DNA from: Prevotellaceae bacterium
Lineage (GTDB): Bacteria > Bacteroidota > Bacteroidia > Bacteroidales > UBA932
Assembly (NCBI GenBank): GCA_031263585.1
Contig: JAISFN010000129.1
Location: 1-64,000 of the forward strand
Length of the DNA: 64,000 nt
Direction of reading: 5' to 3'
Position numbers and translations under genes: made by a program. Under the pieces are notes generated by a model. The model had not been told where the DNA came from and searched no databases. It was given only the letters and a program-made list of their open reading frames with translations. Every line of letters begins with the position of its first letter. Position 1 is the stretch's first letter. Shown piece by piece: positions 29,988 to 41,413 of the stretch.

Positions 29988-30638
29988 ATGAGCCAAAAAG
30001 AACCTTTATTTTCAGCAAAAAACCTTAAGCTGTTTACCGAACCGTTTAACAATGGCAATCCGGTAACAGTATTGGTACTGGGTATTTGCTCGGCTTTGGC
30101 AGTAACGGTAAAGTTACAGCCCGCTATTGTTATGGGATTATCGGTTACCATTGTAACCGGATTTTCAAGCTTTATAATATCATTGATGCGCAACACTATA
30201 CCCAACCGTATCCGCATTATCGTACAGTTGGTTGTAGTTGCCGCGCTTGTAATTTTGGTTGATCAGGTGCTAAAAGCCTATGCATACGAAGTAAGTAAAC
30301 AATTATCGGTATTTGTAGGGCTAATTATTACAAACTGTATAATTATGGGACGTATCGAGGCTTTTGCTTTAGGTAACAAACCTTTTCCTTCTTTAGTCGA
30401 CGGATTGGGTAACGGAGCGGCATATGGTATGATATTGGTTATTGTAGCTTTCTTTCGCGAACTGTTAGGTTCGGGAACATTGTTAGGGTTCCAGATCATT
30501 CCGGAATCGTGGTATATTAAAAACGGTGGTTTTTACGAAAATAACGGATTAATGATATTACCGCCAATGGCACTTATTGTATTGGGAATTATTATATGGG
30601 TTCAACGCAGTTTTAACAAATCGTTGGTTGAAAAATAA
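29988..30638 (+). CDS. nqrD: Na+-NQR subunit D
   Basis: 216 aa; NqrDE/RnfAE membrane family, operon position. Confidence 0.94.
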   Translation: MSQKEPLFSAKNLKLFTEPFNNGNPVTVLVLGICSALAVTVKLQPAIVMGLSVTIVTGFSSFIISLMRNTIPNRIRIIVQLVVVAALVILVDQVLKAYAYEVSKQLSVFVGLIITNCIIMGRIEAFALGNKPFPSLVDGLGNGAAYGMILVIVAFFRELLGSGTLLGFQIIPESWYIKNGGFYENNGLMILPPMALIVLGIIIWVQRSFNKSLVEK

Positions 30639-30688
30639 TAAATCCTCGTTAATCTTTAATACATAAGGCTTTAAAATTTGAATAAATT

Positions 30689-31306
30689 ATGGAAAATTTA
30701 ATCAGCATATTTGTCCGGTCAATTTTTGTTGACAATATGATATTCGCCTACTTCCTAGGTATGTGTTCGTATCTTGCTGTATCCAAGAATGTGAAAACAG
30801 CTTTAGGACTGGGCGTTGCAGTAGTGTTTGTAATTACCATTACTGTACCGGTAAACTACCTTATTAATAAATATTTACTTGTTTCCGGCGCTTTATCATG
30901 GCTTGGTGAAAGTTATAACGATATAGACCTCAGTTTTCTCAGTTTCATCATTTTCATCGCTGTTATCGCATGGATTGTGCAGGTAGTTGAAATGGTGGTC
31001 GAGAAATTTGCTCCGGTATTATACAACCAGTTGGGTATTTTCTTGCCACTTATTGCCGTTAACTGCGCTGTAATGGGTGTTTCGCTTTTCATGCAGGAAC
31101 GTGAATATGCCAATGTGGGTGAAGTTACCGCATTTGGGTTCGGTTCGGGAATAGGCTGGATGCTGGCAATCGTAGGAATTGCCGCTATCCGCGAAAAAAT
31201 GTCATACTCAAATGTACCGGCTCCGTTGCGCGGCTTAGGTATTACATTTATTGTAACTGGCTTGATGGCTATCGCATTCATGAGCTTCTTGGGTATAACG
31301 ATATAA
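30689..31306 (+). CDS. nqrE: Na+-NQR subunit E
   Basis: 205 aa; [34 protein letters not shown]. Confidence 0.95.
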   Translation: MENLISIFVRSIFVDNMIFAYFLGMCSYLAVSKNVKTALGLGVAVVFVITITVPVNYLINKYLLVSGALSWLGESYNDIDLSFLSFIIFIAVIAWIVQVVEMVVEKFAPVLYNQLGIFLPLIAVNCAVMGVSLFMQEREYANVGEVTAFGFGSGIGWMLAIVGIAAIREKMSYSNVPAPLRGLGITFIVTGLMAIAFMSFLGITI

Positions 31307-31328
31307 TTATAATCAGAAAGGAAAGACA

Positions 31329-32579
31329 ATGGAATCAACAACTATTATCATATTAGCCATTATCGTATTTTTAGTAATTATCTTACTGTTAGTAGGATTA
31401 CTTTTATATGCCAAAACAAAGCTTTCGCCGTCGGGTTTGGTAAAAATGGACATTAACGGAGATGAAAAAGAGCTTGAAGTACAGCCGGGTTCGTCGATAC
31501 TGGCTACATTGGCCAACAATAAAATATTCCTTCCCTCGGCATGTGGCGGTGGCGGAACTTGCGGCATGTGCAAATGCCAGGTTTTGGAAGGCGGCGGAAC
31601 AATACTGCCTACCGAAACGGGATTTTTCACCCGCAAGCAACAACAAAACAACTGGCGTTTGGGGTGTCAGGTAAAAATAAAAGAAGATATCAAAATTCAT
31701 GTTCCCGAAGAAGTTCTCGGTATCAAAAAATGGGAATGCGAAGTTGTATCAAACCGCAACGTGGCAACGTTCATTAAAGAATTTGTGGTTAAACTCCCCG
31801 AAGGTGAAATGTTGAACTTTAAGTCGGGTGGATACATCCAGATTGATATTCCCAAATGCGAAGTGGATTATTCAAAAGATATTTTTGTTGAAGAAGAATT
31901 TCGCGAAGATTGGGATCAGATGAAAATCTGGGATTTGAAAATGCTTAATAACGAGGAAACATTCCGCGCTTACTCAATGGCCAACCATCCGGACGAAAAC
32001 AACATCATTATGTTAAATATCCGTATTGCCACCCCACCCTGGGACAAGGCAAAAGCCGCTTTCATGAATGTTAATCCGGGAATATGCTCGTCATATATAT
32101 TCGCGCGCAAACCGGACGACAAGGTAACCATTTCAGGGCCTTACGGCGAATTCTTCCTAAAAGATACCGACAACGAAATGATGTTTATCGGTGGTGGTGC
32201 GGGTATGGCACCCATGCGTTCGCACATTTTCCATTTGTTCCATACCCTGAAGACTAAACGCAAAGTAAGTTTCTGGTACGGAGCACGATCGAGACGCGAA
32301 ATTTTCTACGAAGAAGATTTCAAGGCTATCGAGCGTGAATTCCCTAACTTTACATTCACCATTGCTTTATCAGAGCCTAAACCCGAAGATAACTGGACAG
32401 GCAAAGTGGGTTTTATTCACCAAGTTATTTACGACAGTTATCTGAAAGACCATGAATCGCCCGAAGATATTGAATACTACATGTGCGGCCCTCCGATGAT
32501 GAATGCGTCGGTTAATAAAATGCTTTATAACTTGGGCGTACCTGACGAAATGATAGCATTTGACGATTTCGGAAGCTAA
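31329..32579 (+). CDS. nqrF: Na+-NQR subunit F
   Basis: 416 aa; [2Fe-2S] [12 protein letters not shown] and FAD/NADH reductase domains. Confidence 0.96.
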   Translation: MESTTIIILAIIVFLVIILLLVGLLLYAKTKLSPSGLVKMDINGDEKELEVQPGSSILATLANNKIFLPSACGGGGTCGMCKCQVLEGGGTILPTETGFFTRKQQQNNWRLGCQVKIKEDIKIHVPEEVLGIKKWECEVVSNRNVATFIKEFVVKLPEGEMLNFKSGGYIQIDIPKCEVDYSKDIFVEEEFREDWDQMKIWDLKMLNNEETFRAYSMANHPDENNIIMLNIRIATPPWDKAKAAFMNVNPGICSSYIFARKPDDKVTISGPYGEFFLKDTDNEMMFIGGGAGMAPMRSHIFHLFHTLKTKRKVSFWYGARSRREIFYEEDFKAIEREFPNFTFTIALSEPKPEDNWTGKVGFIHQVIYDSYLKDHESPEDIEYYMCGPPMMNASVNKMLYNLGVPDEMIAFDDFGS

Positions 32580-32610
32580 TAGTTCAGATTTTAAATTAAT
32601 TCGATATATC

Positions 32611-32647
32611 AAAAAGACGGAAAGTAGCGATACCTTTCGTCTTTTTT
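32611..32647 (+). terminator. nqr operon terminator
   Basis: AAAAAGACGGAAAG...CTTTCGTCTTTTTT stem with T tract. Confidence 0.7.
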
Positions 32648-32705
32648 GTAACTTTACAGCATACAGTATCAGGTAAATTATTAAAAAAATAATCGAAATA
32701 TTATT

Positions 32706-35700
32706 ATGCTCACCACTGGCAAATTAACGGTTTACAAAGCATCGGCGGGGTCGGGAAAAACACACACGCTTGCACGCGAATATCTGAAACAGGCATTAAA
32801 TGATGCCCGTAACCCATATTTATTCCGGTCGATACTGGCTGTAACTTTTACCAATAAAGCTACCGAGGAGATGAAAAGCCGCATTATCCGAACACTTAAC
32901 GATTTAGCTCTGGGCAATAACGGAAATTTAAGTGCCGATATACAAGACGGATTAAATATTGACCCGTACGAATTGCATGAACGCGCAAAAAAAGTGCGCT
33001 CGGCAATCCTGCACAATTACAGCCTCTTTTCGGTATCGACCATCGATGCGTTTTTTCAAAAAATTCTCCACGCTTTTGTGCGCGAGGTCGGTTTACGTCC
33101 CGGATTCAACCTCGAACTCGATACCAATCGCTTATTGGAAGAGGCTATTGAAAACCTCCTCAAAAGCACAAGCAACGATAAATCACTACGCAAGTGGCTG
33201 TTTACATTAATCGAAAACCGTATTGAAGAACGTTCATCATGGGATATACGCCCGATACTGATGAATTTGGGTAATACCGTTTTTAACGAACAGTTCCGCC
33301 GTTTTGACAATAGCTTCCACTCAAAAATAAGTGACAAAGGTTTCATGGAAAGTTATGCAAAAAACCTTTATAAAGTTATTTCGACCTTCGAAAAAATGAT
33401 GTATGAACTAGGCGTGTCAGCTCTTGGAATTATTAAAGAGGCAGGATTGGAAGTCAGCGATTTTAAGCAGGGAGCAAGAAGCTTTGCCAATTTTTTCATA
33501 AAAATAACTAAACGTAATTTTGAAAGTCCTAATACTTATGTACTTGATGCCATAAACGGTATCGAAGGTTGGCTTACTAAAACTACAAAAAAACATAGTG
33601 AAATTGAAAGTATTTACCTTGACTTATCGCCGATACTAAAACAATCAGTGGAATATATGCAGGAAAACGCCCTGCAATATTTTACAGCCCGCGAAATAGC
33701 CCGCAAATTCCGCGAACTGGGCGTACTTGCCAATATCGACAAAATTATAAAAGATATTGCAGGCGAAGAAAACCTGATGACTATCAGCGATTCGGCACAT
33801 TTGTTGGGCACATTGATTAACGATTCCGACACTCCATTTGTGTACGAGCGTACCGGTAACCGTTACAAAAGTTTTATGATTGACGAGTTTCAGGACACTT
33901 CGGATACACAGTGGAAAAATTTCCGTCCGTTATTACACGATAGTTTGGCCGAAAATCAATTCAGTATGGTAGTAGGTGATGTCAAGCAATCAATTTACCG
34001 TTGGCGCAACGGCGACTGGCGCATATTGGCTTACCGGTTAGAAAAGGATTTTAGCAGGTTCGGCCTTAACGAGGAGCATTTGAGTATCAACTGGCGCAGC
34101 AAGCCTATTATTATCGAGTTTAACAACAGCTTGTTCCAACTGTTTTCAGACCATATGCAAACACGGTTCAACAAGACTATGGTTGAGAATACGAACGGTT
34201 TATCACCCGAAGAAGTGATTTCATTGGGAACAATTATCAAGAAGGCATATACCGATATTGTACAGCAGCCATCGCTCAAAACCAATGCTGGTGAGGGATA
34301 TGTTTGCATCGACGTTGTACATGGCGAGGAAGAACAAAGCGCCACCGACAAGGTGTTGGAAAAACTGCCTTTACTTGTTGCCGATTTACAAGACAGAGGG
34401 TATGCCCCCAGCGATATTGCTATTTTAGTGCGCCGTCGCAAAGAGGGACAACAGGTTGCCAATTGCCTGTTATCCTATAAAAAAACATCGGGGGATACGA
34501 AACATTGCTTCGATGTGATTTCGCAAGATTCGCTATTCATTGCCAATTCGTTATCGGTACAAATTATTATTGCAGCCATGCGGATGGCCATTAACCCGAA
34601 AGATCCCGTTAATACCGCTTTTTTACAGTATCAGCTAATTCTACACAATAGCGATAACCCATCTGCCCACACTATTTTTATTGAAAACCTGCCCGAAGAA
34701 GAATGGGTTTTCATCCGACATCTATCAAACTTATCCTTAAATCAGGCATTTGAGTCGTTAGTCCGGCATTATAAATTGAATGATAATACGGATGAGCTTC
34801 CGTTTCTACAGGAACTGCACGATATTGTGCTAACATTCTCGAACCGTAAACTATCCGACATATCTTCATTTATCGAGTGGTGGGACGATAAAGGAATTAC
34901 TTCTACCTTGTCGCCTGGAGAAAATCAGCAGGCCATCAACATACTAACCATACATAAGTCGAAGGGACTACAATTTCCGGTAATTATCATGCCCCTTACT
35001 AATTGGGCTTTTGAACCTAAACTCGATACTACCATCTGGGTATCGCCGCAACATGACCCGTTTAACGCCTTGCCTCACGTACCCGTTGCCTACGGAAAAT
35101 CGTTACAAAATACGGAGTTTAATCCCGCTTACCTCAAAGAAAAAGCACAATCGTATATTGATAATATCAATTTATTATATGTAGCCTTTACCCGAGCTGA
35201 GAGTGAATTGTATATCTATATTCCCCATGCAAAAAAGGAAACAAAGTTTACATTATCGCTTGTATTGCCGATCTTTTTAAAAATGTATACCGGCATAAAT
35301 AACCCGTTTGAATTCGGAAAACTACAGGGGAGTAGCCAGGATGACGGGAGCTATATAGAATTCGGTACAAAACAAGCTTACCAATCGCAAAAGAAAAGTT
35401 ACAAAGGCTTCCATTTAGATATCTATCCGTCAAGCATATTCAAAGGCAAATTACGTTTGCATTACGATTCGGATGAGTATTTCAGTACCGAACCCCGAAC
35501 CCCTATTCAACGCCGTAACTACGGTATTTTAATGCACCGCATTTTTGCCAAAATAAATATTCTCGACGACTGCACTGCTGCAATAAACAGTTTATTTGAA
35601 GAAGGATTGATTGATAATAAGGACAAAGTAATACTCTCCCTAAAAGTGGAACAAGCCCTGCAATATCCAGTAGTAAGGCAATGGTTCGACGGCAGTTGGG

Positions 35701-35951
35701 ACATCAAATCGGAGACAGGACTGCTCATTCCCGCCACTGGAAATAAAACATTCCTCACCCAACGCCCCGACCGGGTTATGACCCGCAATGGTGAAACACT
35801 GGTCATCGACTACAAGTTCGGGTTAATTAAAGAAAAACGTTACAGCAAACAACTGACCAATTATGTCAACCTGCTAAACCAGATGGGATATACCAACGTA
35901 AAAGCATACATCTGGTATGTCGACCTTGAAAAAGTGGAAGAAATCAGTTGA
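32706..35951 (+). CDS. UvrD/AddA-like helicase with C-terminal PD-(D/E)XK nuclease-like motif
   Basis: 1081 aa; KASAGSGKTHTLAREYL Walker A, DEFQDTSDTQWKNF, VGDVKQSIYRWR, C-terminal RPDRVMTRNGETLVIDYKFG. Confidence 0.88.
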   Translation: MLTTGKLTVYKASAGSGKTHTLAREYLKQALNDARNPYLFRSILAVTFTNKATEEMKSRIIRTLNDLALGNNGNLSADIQDGLNIDPYELHERAKKVRSAILHNYSLFSVSTIDAFFQKILHAFVREVGLRPGFNLELDTNRLLEEAIENLLKSTSNDKSLRKWLFTLIENRIEERSSWDIRPILMNLGNTVFNEQFRRFDNSFHSKISDKGFMESYAKNLYKVISTFEKMMYELGVSALGIIKEAGLEVSDFKQGARSFANFFIKITKRNFESPNTYVLDAINGIEGWLTKTTKKHSEIESIYLDLSPILKQSVEYMQENALQYFTAREIARKFRELGVLANIDKIIKDIAGEENLMTISDSAHLLGTLINDSDTPFVYERTGNRYKSFMIDEFQDTSDTQWKNFRPLLHDSLAENQFSMVVGDVKQSIYRWRNGDWRILAYRLEKDFSRFGLNEEHLSINWRSKPIIIEFNNSLFQLFSDHMQTRFNKTMVENTNGLSPEEVISLGTIIKKAYTDIVQQPSLKTNAGEGYVCIDVVHGEEEQSATDKVLEKLPLLVADLQDRGYAPSDIAILVRRRKEGQQVANCLLSYKKTSGDTKHCFDVISQDSLFIANSLSVQIIIAAMRMAINPKDPVNTAFLQYQLILHNSDNPSAHTIFIENLPEEEWVFIRHLSNLSLNQAFESLVRHYKLNDNTDELPFLQELHDIVLTFSNRKLSDISSFIEWWDDKGITSTLSPGENQQAINILTIHKSKGLQFPVIIMPLTNWAFEPKLDTTIWVSPQHDPFNALPHVPVAYGKSLQNTEFNPAYLKEKAQSYIDNINLLYVAFTRAESELYIYIPHAKKETKFTLSLVLPIFLKMYTGINNPFEFGKLQGSSQDDGSYIEFGTKQAYQSQKKSYKGFHLDIYPSSIFKGKLRLHYDSDEYFSTEPRTPIQRRNYGILMHRIFAKINILDDCTAAINSLFEEGLIDNKDKVILSLKVEQALQYPVVRQWFDGSWDIKSETGLLIPATGNKTFLTQRPDRVMTRNGETLVIDYKFGLIKEKRYSKQLTNYVNLLNQMGYTNVKAYIWYVDLEKVEEIS

Positions 35952-36009
35952 TGATTTTAATTTGCACCCCCGATTTTTATCATCTATATTTGCAGTTTAT
36001 AAACAAACC

Positions 36010-36195
36010 ATGAAAAAGTTTAAAGATTTATCGCTAAATATAAAGTTATTCATCGCACTTATTATTGTTTTACTTATCGGCATACTATTGCGCTGGAATA
36101 CAATTAAAAAAGATATTTTGCGCAGTTTTAATTTTTTCAGTAAAGATACTGAACAAACCGGTAGTATAAGTACCGGCACACCTCAACAAAACTAA
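36010..36195 (+). CDS. Small single-TM hypothetical protein (61 aa)
   Basis: MKKFKDLSLNIKLFIALIIVLLIGILLRWNTIKKDILRSFNFF; in an otherwise empty gap; the in-frame ORF track entry opens at 35917. Confidence 0.45.
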   Translation: MKKFKDLSLNIKLFIALIIVLLIGILLRWNTIKKDILRSFNFFSKDTEQTGSISTGTPQQN

Positions 36196-36224
36196 ATTAC
36201 TTACAGCCCCCTAACAATATATTT

Positions 36225-36914
36225 ATGAAAAAACAAGACCTAATTCTTATCGGCTTTTGTTTGCTATTGTTTTTACCTTTTATTCTTTCATCTGCACTAT
36301 ACAACGGCTATATTACTTTTAATGCCCGACACGGTATGACTATGGCCGCGTTAAAATTCGGGATACTCTCCACGCTCGGCGAAGTAATCGGCTTGCGTAT
36401 ACGTACGGGATGTTACAATTTAAAAGGATTCGGCATATTGCCCCGCACTCTTGTATGGGCAGTACTGGGTATGTGGATAAACATGTCGTTTAAAATATTT
36501 GGCGCAGGCGCTCCGCTATTTGCCGAATATTTAGGCATAAGCGGTACGGCGACAGCCATGCTCGGCTCGTTTAGTCTGCTGAAACTGGTAGGTGCGCTTT
36601 TTATCAGCACAAGTTTGAATATTACATTTGCCCCGGTTTTTATGACATTACATAAAGTTATCGATGCCCATATTGTAAATAACGGGGGAACATTCCGCGG
36701 GTTCTTTCGCCCCATTCGCTTTGCCAGCATATTGCAAAGCTTAAATTGGGATATACAATGGAGCTTTGTTTTCAAAAAAACAATTCCATTCTTTTGGATA
36801 CCTGCTCATACGGTAACATTTTTGCTCCCTACCGATTTTCAAATTTTAGTAGCCGCATTATTAGGTGTAGCCCTAGGCATTTTACTGGCTATAGCCAGCC
36901 AGAAAGGAAAATAA
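36225..36914 (+). CDS. Conserved multi-TM protein (Mpv17-like)
   Basis: 229 aa; FNARHGMTMAALKFGILSTLGEVIGLRI...; hydrophobic throughout. Confidence 0.65.
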   Translation: MKKQDLILIGFCLLLFLPFILSSALYNGYITFNARHGMTMAALKFGILSTLGEVIGLRIRTGCYNLKGFGILPRTLVWAVLGMWINMSFKIFGAGAPLFAEYLGISGTATAMLGSFSLLKLVGALFISTSLNITFAPVFMTLHKVIDAHIVNNGGTFRGFFRPIRFASILQSLNWDIQWSFVFKKTIPFFWIPAHTVTFLLPTDFQILVAALLGVALGILLAIASQKGK

Positions 36915-37016
36915 CCTGACTAAGGTAGCTACCCTGCAAAGGTTTTGTCTTCTTACAAGGGTAGTATTACAAAATTATACATGCTGACTATCATTAATTT
37001 AGCGCTTAACATAATT

Positions 37017-37056
37017 AATAAGCTACCCCATCAATGACTTGATGGGGTAGCTTATT
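37017..37056. terminator. Bidirectional terminator, 18-bp perfect stem, 4-nt loop
   Basis: AATAAGCTACCCCATCAA-TGAC-TTGATGGGGTAGCTTATT between convergent genes. Confidence 0.8.
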
Positions 37057-37083
37057 ATCAATTATATAACTTTTAGCTATAAA

Positions 37084-37635
37084 TCACAGTTTATTTACTT
37101 CCTGCACAATTTCCATTCCCCGTTTAATAGCTTCTTCATTTTGAGGGATTAAACCGTGGTGGCGTTCGGGTAACGATTTTTTAAGCCCTTTAATTACATT
37201 ATCCATTTTTACAATAGGTTTTACTTTCAAAAAGCCTCCCAATACGATCATATTGAAGAAACGCGCATTTTTCATGGCAGCGGCTTCTTCGGCAGCTTCA
37301 ATTTTATAAACGTTGATATCCTTGCGTGTTGGCGGATGCATAATACCATTGGGGTCGTAAATCAGGTAACCGCCAGGCTTAACCATTTGCTCGAACTTAT
37401 CGAGCGATTGCTGGTTCAGAATAACTGCTGTATCATAGGTATTTACAATAGGAGAACTGATATTGCTATCGCTCAGAATAACGGTAACGTTTGCAGTACC
37501 TCCGCGCATTTCAGGACCATATGACGGCATCCATGTAACCTCCTGATCTTGCATGATACCCGAATACGCCAATATTTTACCCATCGATAGCACTCCTTGA
37601 CCGCCGAAACCGGCTATAATAATTTCTTCTTTCAT
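37084..37635 (-). CDS. 2-oxoacid:ferredoxin oxidoreductase gamma subunit
   Basis: 183 aa; EEIIIAGFGGQGVLSMGKILAYSG. Confidence 0.92.
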   Translation of the reverse strand: MKEEIIIAGFGGQGVLSMGKILAYSGIMQDQEVTWMPSYGPEMRGGTANVTVILSDSNISSPIVNTYDTAVILNQQSLDKFEQMVKPGGYLIYDPNGIMHPPTRKDINVYKIEAAEEAAAMKNARFFNMIVLGGFLKVKPIVKMDNVIKGLKKSLPERHHGLIPQNEEAIKRGMEIVQEVNKL

Positions 37636-37652
37636 ATTCTTTATATCTCCTG

Positions 37653-38426
37653 TTATTGTAAATAATCTTTAATATCTCCTAACGGATATTCGGGGAACAT
37701 ATGTTCTTCCATCCATTTATTGGCATCAACTGGAGTCATTTTCCAGCCTGAGTTGCAAGTGGAAACAATCTCGATAAACGATAGGCCTTTGCATTGCTCC
37801 TGCCCCCTAAAGGCTTTTGCAATAGCACGCTTGGCTTTGCGTGCGGCGACGGGAGTTTGTACCGACTGGCGGGTTACATAACATACACCCGGCAACATGG
37901 CTATCATATCGGCGATTTTCAACGGGAAACCCATTGTCGAAGTATCGCGTCCGTAAGGCGATGTTGATGTTTTCATACCCGGCAAGGTGGTGGGAGCCAT
38001 CTGGCCGCCGGTCATACCATAAATACCGTTGTTTATAAAAATTACTGTTATGTTTTCACCGCGGCTGCATGCATGTATAATTTCGGCCGTACCAATCGAC
38101 GCCAAATCGCCGTCGCCCTGGTAGGTAAATACATATTTATTGGGGTACAAACGCTTGGTAGCAGTAGCCAATGCCGGAGCGCGTCCATGAGCCGCTTGCT
38201 GCCAGTCGATTTCAAGGTAATTATAGGCCAAAACAGCACAACCTACCGGCGATACACCGATAACTTTATCCTGAATACCCATTTCGTCAATTATTTCGGC
38301 AATCAATTTATGAACGGTTCCATGGCTGCAACCCGGACAATAGTGCATTGCATTGTCGGTAAGTACCGAAGTTTTTTGATAAACCAGATTTTCCGGCTTA
38401 ATTATATCTTTTATATCCATAATCAT
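37653..38426 (-). CDS. 2-oxoacid:ferredoxin oxidoreductase beta subunit (TPP-binding)
   Basis: 257 aa; YCPGCSHGTVHKLI and TPP motif GDGDLASIG...NNGIYGMTGGQ. Confidence 0.93.
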   Translation of the reverse strand: MIMDIKDIIKPENLVYQKTSVLTDNAMHYCPGCSHGTVHKLIAEIIDEMGIQDKVIGVSPVGCAVLAYNYLEIDWQQAAHGRAPALATATKRLYPNKYVFTYQGDGDLASIGTAEIIHACSRGENITVIFINNGIYGMTGGQMAPTTLPGMKTSTSPYGRDTSTMGFPLKIADMIAMLPGVCYVTRQSVQTPVAARKAKRAIAKAFRGQEQCKGLSFIEIVSTCNSGWKMTPVDANKWMEEHMFPEYPLGDIKDYLQ

Positions 38427-39508
38427 TTCTTAACTAATTTTGTTTTAATAGCTTCAAGCACTTCTTCGGGCGAAGGAATCATACCTCCCGCACGACCGTA
38501 AAATTCAACAGGCACTTTACCTTCAACTGCCAAGCGAACATCTTCAATCATTTGTCCGGCACTCATTTCCACTGTCAAAATACCTTTTAAATGAGGTAAT
38601 AAGGCTTGTATTTGAGCTGTAGGGTAAGGATACAACGTAATAGGGCGCAACAGTCCTACCTTAATACCTTCTTCATGAGCCAATTCCATAGCTTTTTGGC
38701 TGACGCGTGCCGACGAACCGTAAGCAACAATCAGGTATTCGGCGTCATCGCAAAGTGTTTGTTCAACACGTACTTCATTCTTTTCGATTTCCCTATATTT
38801 TGCTTGCAATTTCTGGTTAAATTTTTCCTGACGTGCCGCATCCAAATCCAACGATGTAATAAGGTTGTAGTTACGGTCGGCATCTTTACCGGTTGTAGCC
38901 CAACTGCCGTGTAATTTCTTAATTTCTTCGTCGGTCCAGCGGGGCTTCATTGGGCTAAGTTCCACTTTTTCCATCATTTGCCCGATAATACCGTCGGAAA
39001 GAATCATAACCGGGTTACGGTATTTAAAGGCTAACTCAAAGCCCATGTCAACAAAATCATTCATTTCCTGAACTGATGCCGGAGCCAGTACAATCATTTT
39101 GTAATCGCCATGTCCGCCACCTTTTACAGCCTGGAAATAATCGGATTGCGAAGGTTGAATAGTTCCCAGCCCAGGGCCTCCGCGTACAACGTTTACAAGA
39201 AGGCAGGGCAACTCGGCTCCTGCTATGTACGATATACCTTCGCACATCAGGCTCACACCGGGACTCGACGATGAAGTCATTACTTTTTTTCCGCAAGCGC
39301 CACCGCCGTATACCATGTTAATCGAAGCCGTTTCGCTTTCGGCCTGTAATACCACCATGCCGGTTTCGTCCCATGGACGCATCTCGGTTAATGTCTCCAA
39401 AATTTCCGACTGCGGAGTGATCGGATACCCAAAGTAACCGTCGCATCCGCAACGTATTGCCGCTACCGCAATTGCTTCGTTTCCTTTCATTAATATTTTT
39501 TCAGCCAT
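38423..39508 (-). CDS. 2-oxoacid:ferredoxin oxidoreductase alpha subunit (VorB-like)
   Basis: MAEKILMKGNEAIAVAAIRCGCDGYFGYPITPQSE. The ORF track opens at 39568; MAEK at 39508 is the likely start. Confidence 0.93.
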   Translation of the reverse strand: MAEKILMKGNEAIAVAAIRCGCDGYFGYPITPQSEILETLTEMRPWDETGMVVLQAESETASINMVYGGGACGKKVMTSSSSPGVSLMCEGISYIAGAELPCLLVNVVRGGPGLGTIQPSQSDYFQAVKGGGHGDYKMIVLAPASVQEMNDFVDMGFELAFKYRNPVMILSDGIIGQMMEKVELSPMKPRWTDEEIKKLHGSWATTGKDADRNYNLITSLDLDAARQEKFNQKLQAKYREIEKNEVRVEQTLCDDAEYLIVAYGSSARVSQKAMELAHEEGIKVGLLRPITLYPYPTAQIQALLPHLKGILTVEMSAGQMIEDVRLAVEGKVPVEFYGRAGGMIPSPEEVLEAIKTKLVKK

Positions 39509-39631
39509 TATCTTTTTTATTTTGTTATTTATTAAAATGCTAGATTCAAGATTCTGAAAACCCGGCACAAAATGAAAATGCTCGTTAAAGCCGGCATTCC
39601 GATTCTCGTTACGTAAATTCTTTATACTTAC

Positions 39632-39853
39632 TTATACTCTAACCCTGTAAACGGTAATAACCGTATCGGGGCAAACTACCGCACAATTGGTACAGCCTGT
39701 GCACGTATCGGGGTTTGCCATGTATGAGTAGTTATACCCTTTGCCGTTTACCTCTTTATGTAACGCCAAGGTTTCGGTAGGGCAATTGGCAACACAAACG
39801 CCACAGCCTTTGCATTTTTCAATATCCACTACTATTGCTCCTTTCATTGCCAT
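39632..39853 (-). CDS. 2x[4Fe-4S] ferredoxin (delta subunit)
   Basis: 73 aa; CKGCGVCVANCP and CTGCTNCAVVCP. Confidence 0.94.
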   Translation of the reverse strand: MAMKGAIVVDIEKCKGCGVCVANCPTETLALHKEVNGKGYNYSYMANPDTCTGCTNCAVVCPDTVITVYRVRV

Positions 39854-39952
39854 AATCTTATTCCTTTTTTAATTATTGTTTTTATGTTGTGAATCGTTAA
39901 TTGCTAAGTGTTAATGGTTATTTATTGATTTGCAAATCGGCACATTAATTCA

Positions 39953-41266
39953 TTACGAAGTATGGTGCTGGTGAAATAATTTCAGCCGTTCCTCAAGCGC
40001 AGACATCTGATCCATTCGTATTAACGATGTACATGCCCGTAAACCCTGGGTACAATCGCTGCCAGTTGTACCCAAACTGATTGCCGAAATACCGTAATAC
40101 AACAATTCGGATAACAGCTCTTCGCCATCCAAACCGGGGTAAGCTACTGTAAAGTAAAAACCGTCGGCAAGCGGCCTGCCCTCATCATTATCATAAACAA
40201 TGTAAAAACCGTTATCGGTAAACAGTTTTTTCATTATCTGGGCTTTTTCACCGTATATCTTAATATGCTCGATAAAATTATATGTCCCGTCGTTAGCGGC
40301 TTTTAGCATTGCGGCAAAACCGTACTGCACCGAGTGCGTAACCCCCGACGACAAGGCATACAACGCACCGAATATCATTGTGCGCGAAAACTCATCGAAC
40401 ATAAAGTTACGTTTTAAAGCAGGGAAACGGCGCTTACCCAGTTTTTCGGAATAGGCCACAAACCCGATGCGTTGCCCGGCATAACTGAACGCTTTTGACG
40501 ACGATATCAGCAATACAAAATTATCGGTATAATTTGCTACGCTCGGTTGGTAAGGCGGCTGCCCTGACGTAGATATGTCAGTGCGGAAATCCATTCCAAA
40601 ATAAGCCAGATCCTCAATGGCAATTACATCATATTTATCGGCCAGTTCGGCTATAATTTTCAATTCTTTTTCGGTAAAGCTGATCCACGACGGGTTGTTG
40701 GGATTAGAGTAAATAATGGAAGCGATATCACCCTTTAACAGGTAAGTTTCGAGCTTATCACGCAACTTTTCGCCACGGTAATTAAATACGTCGAACGTTT
40801 CGTATTTAAGCCCGAGCGTCTGCATCTGTGTTTTTTGCACCGGAAACCCGGGATCGATAAATAACGACACGTCCCTACCCTCGTGGCAACGGGTTGTAAC
40901 CAAAAACGCAGCCATGCCTCCCTGCATTGAGCCTACTGACGGAACGCAGCACGATGCGGGCACATCAACGCCTATAAAGTTTTTAACAAACCGTGGCATT
41001 TCAACTTTTAACTCTGGTACACCTTCGATATTGGGATACTTAGAGGCAACCCCTCTGTGTAACGCAGCTATTTCGGCCTCGATAGCCGCCTGGGTTGGTT
41101 CGATACCGGGGACACCCATTTCCATCCGGATAAAGCTTTCGCCTGTAGCTGCTTCCAATTCATTAATCAGTTTTGTGATTTCGCGAATCGAAGCAGTCGA
41201 TACCGAAGCGATACTAAGCTCCTTACGCTTATTGTCAACAATATTTTTATTTATAAAAGACTCCAT
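39953..41266 (-). CDS. PLP-dependent class I/II aminotransferase
   Basis: 437 aa; SNPNNPSWISF, IAIEDLAYFGMD, SSSKAFSYAGQRIGF (PLP Lys). Confidence 0.9.
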   Translation of the reverse strand: MESFINKNIVDNKRKELSIASVSTASIREITKLINELEAATGESFIRMEMGVPGIEPTQAAIEAEIAALHRGVASKYPNIEGVPELKVEMPRFVKNFIGVDVPASCCVPSVGSMQGGMAAFLVTTRCHEGRDVSLFIDPGFPVQKTQMQTLGLKYETFDVFNYRGEKLRDKLETYLLKGDIASIIYSNPNNPSWISFTEKELKIIAELADKYDVIAIEDLAYFGMDFRTDISTSGQPPYQPSVANYTDNFVLLISSSKAFSYAGQRIGFVAYSEKLGKRRFPALKRNFMFDEFSRTMIFGALYALSSGVTHSVQYGFAAMLKAANDGTYNFIEHIKIYGEKAQIMKKLFTDNGFYIVYDNDEGRPLADGFYFTVAYPGLDGEELLSELLYYGISAISLGTTGSDCTQGLRACTSLIRMDQMSALEERLKLFHQHHTS

Positions 41267-41413
41267 TAAGCATATTGTAATTTGATAATTGAATATTAGG
41301 GTTTGCGTAGACTAAAGGGCAGTGTCATAAATCAATTGTATTGTTAAATTAAAAACGTGATAATCAGAGTATAATGACGTTGTACCAGTTTCTTTACGAC
41401 ACCACCTGCGAAC

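Noticed and set aside
31462-31777. Out-of-frame + strand ORFs within nqrF
   Set aside because: Overlap the [2Fe-2S] coding region of nqrF in other frames.
37016-37057. Long perfect hairpin as a possible attenuator or small RNA
   Set aside because: Lies between convergent genes with A/T-rich ends on both sides; best explained as a bidirectional terminator.
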